Source of the DNA: Phymorhynchus buccinoides
Lineage: Eukaryota > Mollusca > Gastropoda > Neogastropoda > Raphitomidae
NCBI GenBank assembly: GCA_017654935.2
Contig: CM065690.1
Location: 6,702,016-6,766,015, forward strand
Length of the DNA: 64,000 nt
Direction: 5' to 3'
Within the stretch, counting starts at the first letter, position 1, and the number at the start of each line of letters is the position of its first letter. Under the pieces are notes generated by a model, which saw only the letters and a program-made list of their open reading frames with translations, had not been told where the DNA came from and ran no database searches. Position numbers and translations under genes: made by a program. Below are positions 11,222-20,145 of the stretch, in pieces.

Positions 11222-11640
11222 CCTTGCAACTGACTAAACTTGTCTGAAATTTCCCTAAGCTATAGTAAATCCGAAATTTCCTTAAGCTATAGTAAATACG
11301 AAATTGCCCTAAGCTATGCAAAGTCAATCCGAAATTTCCTTAAGCGATACAAAGAAAATCCGAACTTCCCCGAAGCTATACAAAGTAAATCCGAAATTTC
11401 CCTAAGCTATACAAAGTAAATCCGAAATTTCCCTAAGCTATGCAAAGTAAATCCGAAATTTCCCTAAGCTATGCAAAGTAAATCCGAAATTTCCCCAAGC
11501 TATACAAAAGTAAATCCGAAATTTCCCTAATAAGCTAGACATATTAAATCCGAAATTTCCCTAAAGTATACAAAGTAATTCGGAAATTTCTCTCAGCTAT
11601 ACAAGGAAAATCCAAAATTTCCCTAAGGAATAGATCTAGT
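11222..11640. repeat. 31-bp minisatellite, about 13 copies
   Basis: Unit of about 31 bp, aaatccgaaatttccct plus aagctatacaaagt, with point variants and some short units at the left. Two isolated units recur at about 13745-13800, showing dispersal. Confidence 0.93.
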
Positions 11641-11811
11641 CTACAAAGTTCTCTCCTCCAGATCCCTCATTACCGCGCCAAGACCCTTGGCGAACGCTCC
11701 TTCTCTTTCCAGGCCCCCTCCACTTGGAATAGACTCCCTTTACCTCTCCGTTCTGCCAACTCCATTTCTTCATTCAAGTCTTCTCTCAAAACTACTCTTT
11801 TCAAATCATAG
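11638..11811 (+). pseudogene. LINE ORF2 C-terminal remnant
   Basis: In one frame this reads as a segment rich in LINE-tail signatures: RAKTLGERSFSFQAPSTWN, then RLPLPLRSANSISSFKSSLK, then TTLFKS and a stop at 11809-11811. This pattern (surface FxxxAPxxWNxLP followed by SxxSFKSxLKTxLF) is the conserved carboxy-terminal tail of many animal non-LTR retrotransposon polymerases. No reverse-transcriptase domain precedes it, because the minisatellite abuts, so it is a 5'-truncated relic. A downstream aataaa near 11961 could be its poly(A) signal. Confidence 0.7.
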
Positions 11812-13430
11812 CCTGCTTGTCGCACACAAACAGATGATTCAGACCAGGAGAGATAGTACACTGATGGGGCGCCCCTTCCTTTCACTCTCTTCAACAGATC
11901 TAAAACCAAAGTTACGAGCACGTATTACATTTATTAAAACTAAACAACCATTGTAACCAAAATAAATGTGTACAAAATGTGATCTTCTGATATTACTAGC
12001 TAATACGTTAGTGTTGTTGTTTTTCTCGTCTTCTCAGATGCTTATTGTCACTCTTTTGAGAAGATGTTTCTTTGGCACAATTAATACAAGATTTTGTGAA
12101 GACTAGAGGATGTGATGTGTTCGTGTCAGTGTTGTCTTTACTGCAATCCACTTAACTTGAACGCTTTCTGGTGTGAAGTGCTTGATCTTGAAGTGCAGCA
12201 CTTCGTTCGCTGATCCTCCTGTGCTGGTCTTCAGACGTCGCACGTGGTGCAGTGATGACCACGTACTAGAGAGGAATCGTACTTGCATCCATGACGTATT
12301 GCTGTAGACATCTTGGAATACAGCTGTCCGTAGCCGGTAGTAGGAAAAAACCTGCAAGGAACGTGCAGTGTCAGTTCTCTGTGTGCCTAGATACACACAG
12401 CTATTTTCCACACTCACACTCACATCCTTTACAAATGCACTATCTTACTTTCTTACTCCATAATCAAGAGTCCTGAAATCAGATAAGGATTCATGCATCA
12501 TTCATGAAACTAAGATGCTAATTCATGCTCAAAATACATTCAACTCATGCAGACTCTAGAAAGAACAATACATGTCATCATGTTCTACATAATCAATAAA
12601 CAAATGGGGATGAGGATGACACAAGACGAAGATGACATTCACTTGCTTTGTCATGGTCATCGATCGATCATGTAGATCTGGCTAATGAATAATAATATTT
12701 TAGAAAAAGTACGGAACGCGAATACAACCCAGTTTGACCTAAAACGAAATCGATACCTTGGAAGAATGAGTATGATGACCAAAAACGATGCTAAATGAAT
12801 GAATGTGTAGCCTACCCCAAATAAATCAGAATGTGATTGAGACTCAACGGTCGTGCTGCCAGTTCTACCTCTCCTGGTCCGCCTTCGTCGCAAGAAGTTG
12901 ACGATCCGTGTCTCAGTCGACCTATGGCATCTCCCAGTAATGGCCTAATACTTGGGCGAGTTCTTGACAATATAGCTGTTGATGGAACTGCTTTTACTTA
13001 GTTCCTAACTGCCGCAATGGTCTGACTGGATGGAGCTGGTGTCCTTCTTCTTCAGCCAAAAATCCTCCCAATGTCAGTTAATGACGAGACAGTCACGTGG
13101 TACGTGCACATTTCAAGACAGTAAGCTAAATTATCACGTCATCGTGAATGATGTATGTTTCTTATGACGAATGTGATGACTCTTTCCTATACTAATGTGT
13201 AAATGAACGCGGACACTGCTATATATTTCTTTTTCAAAGTACTGTGCCCCTTCCATTCGCGTGTGTTTGTGTGCATGCGTGTTGTTTGTGGGTGTGTGTT
13301 GCGTGTGGTGCGTTCGTGTGCGTGTGGTGTGTGGTCTGTTCGTTTAGTGTCGTGCTTGTTTCTGCAGTTTAGTGCGGGCTTGTGTCTGTGTTTAGTGCGT
13401 GCGTGTATAATATATTTTTGTCATTTATAT
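11812..13430. other. Intergenic, no supported gene
   Basis: Unique-looking sequence shared with copy 2. Minus-strand open frames near 12103-12423 and 12657-12893 are not conserved in length between the two copies and show no recognisable domain. GT-rich low complexity lies at 13255-13410. Confidence 0.5.
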
Positions 13431-13439
13431 ATTTATATT

Positions 13440-13545
13440 GCTTGCTGGGGTGTTTTTTTTTTATTATTGTAAGCGCTTAGGGCTTTTATATTTTAATATT
13501 AGGCGCAATAAATGTTAGTATTATTCCTATAGATTATTATTAATC
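13440..13545 (+). mobile_element. LINE/SINE 3' tail (AGCGC...TTATTA)
   Basis: Contains ttgtaagcgcttagggctt and ggcgcaataaatgttagta followed by a TTA-rich tail, the layout of 3' ends of RTE/CR1-type LINEs and dependent SINEs. A second tail of the same type lies at 30770-30877. Confidence 0.55.
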
Positions 13546-14325
13546 CGAAAAGCTAAAACAAAGTATATTAATACAGAAATAGTGAGGCAAGGAGAGAGAA
13601 TAATATAGTAAAGTAAGAGGATGAACCTTGGTGTGTCTCAGTGTGGCTGTTGTTTATACGTTGCTAGGCGGCTTGGTGCCGCAAATAACTTTTGGTGAAG
13701 AGAGTTCATTACAAAGGGAGTTACCTTTCTTTACTTTACTATAAAGCAGATTAAATCTGAAATTCTGCTAAGCTATACAAAGTAAATCCGAACTTTCCCT
13801 AACCCACCCTAAAGTAAGGAAGATAGGAATGCAAACTTTAATGATGTCAAGCGAAAAAAGACGTCACTAAAAGACCAACCCTCTAGGCCTATGACTGATG
13901 AGGTCTGACGTTCTGGTTCTGGTTGTGGTTCTGAATAGGTTGAAACAGCTTTACTTGCGTATAACATAAGCTATTATCTCAACGGAATGGAAAAGTGCAT
14001 TGCCCTAATACAAATAACATGTGTTGGGCACGTGCTAATCACTTAATGACAGTCTGCCCTGATTTCAGAACAAAAAACTTTAGACCATACATTTCTCAGT
14101 ATCCAGGCAATGACCCACTCAGGCTAGCGTAGCGCTCACCGGGGACAAACCCCGACTGGCACAGCTCCTGACCTTCATTTACCACTACTTTGACCTAGTA
14201 TGGTCCCTAATAGGGCATTTGCCGACGTGCTGGCGACATTGACTGTCCACTGATATGATGAAATTAAATTTAGAGAGTTGAATTAGAAAAGTTCAGCGCA
14301 ACTCGGGCAGAAGAACGAGCACAGG
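13546..14325. other. Upstream flank of receptor gene
   Basis: No gene. It holds two stray units of the 31-bp minisatellite near 13745-13800, and otherwise unassigned sequence. I see no convincing TATA box. Confidence 0.45.
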
Positions 14326-14436
14326 CAAATTAGTAGTCTAATATAGAATGGACACTCTCGGTCAAATTAGTAGTCTAATATAGAATGGACACTCTCAGTC
14401 AAATTAGAAGTCTAATATAGAACGGACACTCGTGGC
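14326..14436 (+). promoter_or_regulatory. Three 37-bp repeats upstream of receptor start
   Basis: Three tandem units (14326, 14363, 14400) of caaattagtagtctaatata plus gaatggacactctcggt. They end about 95 bp before the receptor ATG and are kept in copy 2. Each unit has the near-palindrome attagtagtctaat. The position suggests a promoter-proximal or 5'UTR element, but regulation is only inferred. Confidence 0.5.
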
Positions 14437-14530
14437 AAATGTCCTATTCCCTATTTTGTTTATGCTAAATGGGCGAATTCAAAACCGGCTTAGTTTTTTT
14501 TCCATTGATCATTGACCCAAGTCCAAACGA

Positions 14531-15422
14531 ATGAAAAATAAACTACTTGTAGAAGTTATCTCCGCTCTGACAACTGTCATTTTAATTGGATACGTTTGTG
14601 GCGAGTGTCTCAAGAAAACTCTGGTACACGTTCGCCCCAATCCTGTTATTATACAAGACGGTGTTCAAAATAATATAAACATTTCGTGTTTAGCGGGCGA
14701 TTATTGTCGTGAAGGTTTGCAATACATATACCTTGGAGCAACTGTTGACGTCGGTCCAAAAACATCGAAGAAAGATCTACTTCCTCGAGTTTACAGTAGT
14801 TACCCTGACGGCTGGGTTGAATACCTGCTGGATCAGTTCACTAACGGAACTGAATCGTCGAACAATGGGTCCAAATTTGCCTGTGCCCCATTTCTGGCCG
14901 TCGCAGGAGCAACTCCAGGAGATCTATCTCTGAACTGGACGTGTAAACTGAATTTTTGGGAGAAAGAAAAGAAAGCGAGTAAATGCGTGGTTGATTTCGT
15001 CATCCTAACTCTCATTCCACACCCCGGGAAAACAACACTCGCCATCTTTCCAACGAAAGAGAAATACGAATATAATGAAACCCTCCGTTTAAGTTGCACG
15101 GCTAACATGTACTTGACTAACCCGCGCGACTCTCTGAAAGTCGCTTACCAGTTCAAAGACCCCAAGGGCTGGACCAACATCAGCGCAGAAGGCGCCGGTG
15201 ATGGGACATCGAGAGTGTTCACCCAGGAGGCCTCGAAGGTGGGAAGGTTTTATCGAGGGACGACAGTTCTTGAACTTCTGGTATCGTCCGTCCCGCCAGC
15301 GTGCAACGGGCGCTTCAGGTGTCTTCTGTGGTTTGGCTCCGTAGCCTTTGAGGACGCCACGGCTGAAGCGCAGATCCAGCTGTTTTCGGGAACCCCCAAA
15401 TGTCAGGGTGACCCGCCAGCAG
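14531..15422 (+). CDS. Ig-like type I membrane receptor, exon 1 (ectodomain)
   Basis: Encodes residues 1-297 plus the first base of codon 298. The ATG is followed by a hydrophobic signal peptide (about 1-24, cleavage likely after VCG). Two Ig-like modules follow, about 30-155 and 158-285. The second has the clearer pattern (LRLSCTA ... VAYQF ... NGRFRCLLWFGSVAFED). Six N-glycosylation sequons (NIS, NGT, NGS, NWT, NET, NIS) and several extra cysteines support an extracellular protein. The exon ends at gcag|gtagga, a good splice donor at 15423, phase 1, matching the phase of the acceptor at 17381. Reading through the donor instead gives a 315-residue product without a membrane helix. It may be an adhesion or immune-type surface receptor; the ligand and exact family are not recognisable. 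Confidence 0.8.
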
Positions 15423-15515
15423 GTAGGAGCAGTAACATGTCTCTCCTAGAAACCTGTACTGCAATAAGAATCGTTTAAAGAGAAATCAAGAACGTGATAA
15501 ACATGAATACATTTC

Positions 15516-15765
15516 CAGGGCCGGATCTAGGAGGGTGCTTTGGGTGCTGCAGCACCCCGCCCTCGGCTGTCAAGTTCTGTTCTGAGCTCACAGGAGATGC
15601 CACAAAACAGTTTTAAAATGTTGAAAACTCGTTTTCGGCCGGGGGGCTTAGCCCCCCCCCCCCTCCCCCCCCCTGGACGGACCCCACACCAGGGCTTTGC
15701 GCCTGGACCCCGGCCTAAAAAAAGTTTCAAGCACCCCCCCTTCAAAAGTCTGTGATCCGGTCCTG
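15516..15765. mobile_element. MITE with CAGGGCCGGATC ends
   Basis: Inverted ends cagggccggatct and the reverse of gatccggtcctg, flanked by the direct repeat atttc. It is 250 bp with poly-C/poly-G inner sequence (gggggcttagcccccc). The ends resemble hAT-type termini, but a 5-bp rather than 8-bp flanking repeat leaves the superfamily open. Confidence 0.7.
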
Positions 15766-15951
15766 ATTTCTGTATCAAAATGACAGTGCTATAGATTAAA
15801 AGAGATGACAATCTATTCACATAATCTTGGTTGATTTCTTCTTTTTTATGCTTTATCAGTTTTAAAAGTGACATAAAGCTGACAAACATAAAAAACCGTT
15901 CTGTATCTTACCAAATGAAACAAACCATTTCAAACTCGAACACTTTTAAAA

Positions 15952-16171
15952 CCCTTTCACCGCCAAAGTCGCATTTTAGCACCACATTGATTTAACAGCT
16001 ATGTCACTAAAAGGCATCAAATTGGGGTATATTATCCAAAGACCCTATTGTCATAGTTTTGGGGAAGTAAGGAAATACCTTATTTTATATATGTCACACT
16101 AGAAGAATCCCCAATACTGCAGATGGATTTAATGGAAATTTTTGGTTGCAATTTGGCTGGCGGTGAAAGGG
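15952..16171 (-). mobile_element. piggyBac-like MITE, short form
   Basis: Ends CCCTTTCACCGCCA and GGCGGTGAAAGGG, followed by ttaa on the right (degraded to ttaaaa on the left). In reverse it aligns block by block with 9198-9799 but lacks the central ~380 bp. Confidence 0.75.
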
Positions 16172-16419
16172 TTAAAGTATTACGTTGCCACTTTACCTCA
16201 GACAAATTAAACTTCACCGTTAAATTGAACTCCATCATATATGAGGGTCACAGAGAGACGGAGAGATTGACAGGCAAAGACGAAATGATTACCTTCTTGG
16301 GGTAATGATCATGTCCACGTGAATCAATCATGCAAACTAAAAGACTAGAATTAACGTTCTAATATATTCGATTTCATGTTGTTTGCTTTCATCGTTATGA
16401 ATCATGCCACGTGACAACA

Positions 16420-16720
16420 ATAGAAAACATTCGCCTGCCAATTCAAGGCATGTGTAACTCGGGTTCGAATCCTCATCTGGCTCTTTCATTCTACTTCGAC
16501 GGGTAAATCGAACTGAACATCGAGTCTTTCGGATGCGGACTTAAGGCAAGTCTGACATGACCCATGCGTTTTACGCACGTCAATGGAACCCCCAACCGCT
16601 GATAAAAAGTCCATAAGAACAGGGAGAAATACCGTTGCCTGGTTTGAACCGAACTGATAGCTAGGTTTCCCTAAGTCCACCCCACACCACGCCACCACCC
16701 CAAAAAAGAAAGAAAGAAAA
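16420..16720 (+). mobile_element. tRNA-derived SINE with A-rich tail
   Basis: B-box-like gggttcgaatcc at about 16460, the shared SINE body motif gagtctttcggatgcggac, and a 3' tail aaaaaagaaagaaagaaaaa at about 16703-16722. The A-box half is degraded. It is inserted in the receptor intron in sense orientation. Confidence 0.65.
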
Positions 16721-16726
16721 AGGTTC

Positions 16727-17340
16727 TTGTCACCCTTCTTCTTCTTCTTCTTATCTCTCTTTTCCCTTCAGTTTTCTTTCAGTCTTTCTTTCTTCTCTAC
16801 CACCTCCAGTCTCTCTAACCCTCCTTCTTCTTCCTATCTCTCTTTTCCCTTCAGTTTTCTTTCAGTCTTTCTTTTCTCTACCACCCCCAGTCTCTCTAAC
16901 CCTTCTTCTTCTTATCTCTCTTTTCCCTTCAGTTTTCTTTCAGTCTTTCTTTCTTCTCAACCACCTCCAGTCTCTCTAACCCTTCTTCTTCTTCCTATCT
17001 CTCTTTTCCCTTCAGTTTTCTTTCAGTCTTTCTTTCTTCTCAGCCACCCCCAGTCTCTCTAACCCTCCTTCTTCCTATCTCTCTTTTCCCTTCAGTTTTC
17101 TTTCAGTCTTTCTTTCTTCTCAGCCACCCCCAGTCTCTCTAACCCTCCTTCTTCTTATCTCTCTTTTCCCTTCAGTTTTCTTTCAGTCTTTCTTTCTTCT
17201 CTACCACCCCCAGTCTCTCTAACCCTCCTTCTTCTTATCTCTCTTTTCCCTTCATTTTTCTTTCAGTCTTTCTTTCTTCTCAACCACCCCCAGTCTATCT
17301 AACCCTTCTTCTTCTCTCTATTTTCTCTGCAGTTTTCTTT
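16727..17340 (+). repeat. 80-bp pyrimidine minisatellite in intron
   Basis: About seven units of 80-83 bp; cccccagtctctctaacc or its variant recurs at 16806, 16887, 16967, 17050, 17130, 17210 and 17290. Every unit carries several pyrimidine-tract plus AG sites (cttttcccttcag, ttttctttcag, ccacccccag) that look like 3' splice sites. Confidence 0.9.
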
Positions 17341-17381
17341 CAGTCTTTCTTTAATCTTTCTTCTTCTTTCTTTCCTTCTAG

Positions 17382-17824
17382 GTGGAGACTCTCCCCAAAA
17401 GAGAGCATCGTCGAAAAGCCTCGTGCTGAGATCGTCTATCGCGGGGGGCTTGGCCTTCATCGTCCTCGTCACCGTCATCATCGTCGTCGTCATTCGAAGA
17501 CGTCAACATCAACCTTCTCCTCCCGCTTCCTCCTGTTCTTCTTCTTCTCCTCCTCCTCCTTCTGTCGTGCCGGACATGAGGACGCCTCAGAGCGACAGAG
17601 AGGAAGCCTCCGAGTTTGCGGAGAATGAGAGTTCCACTGGGAGCGAATCCCTCACCGCCATGTCTCAGTCAGAGCTTGCCGCCACTCAGTCTGGAGACGA
17701 TGCAGTGTCCGGTTATTATGACGATCAGGAATACTATGACGCTGGCAGTGACGTTATGAGTGACACGACTGGCAGTGACGTTGTGAGTGACACGACTGAC
17801 AGCGATATTACTATGACTGGCTGA
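17382..17824 (+). CDS. Ig-like receptor, exon 2 (TM helix and cytoplasmic tail)
   Basis: Joined to exon 1 in phase 1, it gives a 444-residue protein. The TM helix is about 317-335 (IAGGLAFIVLVTVIIVVVI), followed by the stop-transfer RRRQ. The tail is Ser/Pro-rich, then acidic, with tyrosines in SGYYDD and QEYYDAG (409-418). These are candidate phosphorylation sites, but not a canonical ITAM or ITIM. The last ~26 residues (GSDVMSDTTGSDVVSDTTD...) are degenerate versions of the downstream minisatellite unit. The stop (17822-17824) follows what looks like a 2-nt loss within a repeat unit. Only the acceptor at 17381 keeps this frame. Confidence 0.78.
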
Positions 17825-19092
17825 TATTATGACTGACAGTGACATGACTGGCAGTGACATTATTATGACTGACAGTGACATTATGACTGACAGTGACATT
17901 ATGACTGACCGTGACATTATTATGACTGACAGTGACATTATTATGAGTGACATTATGACTGACAGTGACATTATTATGACTGACAGTGACATTATGACTG
18001 ACAGTGACATTATGACTGACAGTGACATTATGACTGACAGTGACATTATTATGACTGACAGTGACATTATTATGACCGACAGTGACATTATTATGACTGA
18101 CAGTGACATTATTATGACTGACAGTGACATTATTATGACCGACAGTGACATTATTATGACTGACAGTGACATTATTATGACTGACCGTGACGCTATGACT
18201 GACAGTGACATTATTATGACTGACAGTTACATTATTATAACCGACAGTGACATTGTGATGACTGACACATTGACAGTGACATTATTATGACTGACAGTGA
18301 CATTATGACAGACTGTGTCATCATTATGACAGACAGTGACATTATTATGACTGACACAGTGACACTATTATGACTGACAGTGACATTATAATGACTGAGA
18401 GTGACATTATGACTGACGGTGACACTATGACTGACAGTGACATTATGACTGACAGTGACATTATGACTGACGGTGACATTATGACTGACAGTGACATTAT
18501 TATGACTAACAGTGACAGTATTATGACTGACAGTGACAGTATTATGACTGACAATGACATTATGACTGACAGTGGCATTATTATGACTGACAGTGACGTT
18601 ATTATGACTGACAGTGACATTATGACTGACAGTGACATTATGACTAACAGTGACATTATGACTGACAGTGACACTATGACTAACGGTGACATTATGACTG
18701 ACAGTGACATTATTATGACTGGCAGTGACATTATTATGACTGACAGTGACACTAGACTGACAGTGGTATTATTATGACTGACATTGACATTATGACTGAC
18801 CGCGACATTATGACTGACAGTGCCATTATTATGACTGACAGTGACATTATTATGACTGACAGTGACATTATGACTGACAGTGACATTATTATGACTGACA
18901 GTGACGTTATTATGACTGACAGTGACAGTATGACTGACAGTGACATTATTATGACTGACAGTGACATTATTGACTGACAGTGACATTATTATGACTGACA
19001 GTGACATTATTATGACTGACAGTGACATTATTATGACTGACAGTGACGTTATTATGACTGACAGTGACGTTATTATGACTGACAGTGACGTT
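17755..19092 (+). repeat. 18/21-bp coding-frame minisatellite (MTDSDI)n
   Basis: About 70 units of attatgactgacagtgac (18 bp) or attattatgactgacagtgac (21 bp). All are multiples of 3, so frames persist for hundreds of bases. They read MTDSDI(I) on plus and VTVSHN or MSLSVI on minus. The array starts within the receptor tail codons, so it is probably an expansion of them. Separate open frames inside are not independent genes on present evidence. Confidence 0.9.
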
Positions 19093-19199
19093 ATGATGTT
19101 CACTGTTGTCCCCCCACCACTCCCGTGGTCCAGTATTGCGATCCTTCTTTCGTCAATGTGAATTTTAGGGCTGTGGGTTACGCTTTGGTTGTGTGGGTG

Positions 19200-19285
19200 G
19201 GCTACCCGGGTAGGGGCGTGGGTGGCGGTGTTTTTGTATGCGTGTGTGTGTGTGATAGTGAGTGCGTGCGCGTGTGCGTGCGTGC

Positions 19286-19318
<33 letters not shown>

Positions 19319-19345
19319 TGTGAGTGCGCGTGTGTGTGTGTGTGT
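19200..19345. repeat. GT-rich microsatellite
   Basis: (GT)n with GC interruptions. Open frames on either strand are low complexity. Confidence 0.85.
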
Positions 19346-19642
19346 ACATTACACAGCGGATTTCCTCGGTTGTCAGTCAACCCAGCAGGGGCTTAGCGCG
19401 TGATGTTTGTTGGTCATCTCTAAAGCCACTAATAGTTAAAGGGAAGTTACTCTGCTAAAATGACTCTCATTGTATTGGGCATGATTGTAGCCCTTCGATT
19501 TGTACTTCCTCTTCCGTTTGGGTTAGATTATGGCTAAACGAACACCACGCCCCTGTATGAAGCCCTAGAAAGTGTGAAAGAATGTATGTCCTCCCCTCGT
19601 CTCCCTCTGGACTTTCTATCTGTTCATCTGCATAATACTACA

Positions 19643-20145
<503 letters not shown>

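Larger units (their letters stand above)
15423..17381 (+). other. Receptor intron (phase 1)
   Basis: GT at 15423 and a long pyrimidine tract ending ctttccttctag at 17381. It carries a hAT-like MITE, a piggyBac-like MITE, a SINE and an 80-bp pyrimidine minisatellite, listed separately. All are at equivalent positions in copy 2. Confidence 0.75.

Noticed and set aside
12103..12423. Minus-strand protein of about 100 residues
   Set aside because: The frame is truncated in copy 2 and no domain or splice context is visible.
15527..15889. Minus-strand ORF rich in Gly/Pro/Arg
   Set aside because: Translation of the G/C homopolymer core of a MITE.
17829..18977. Independent genes in the (MTDSDI)n array on plus, or (MSLSVI)n on minus
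   Set aside because: Low-complexity frames with no non-repeat sequence; treated as a minisatellite possibly linked to the receptor tail.
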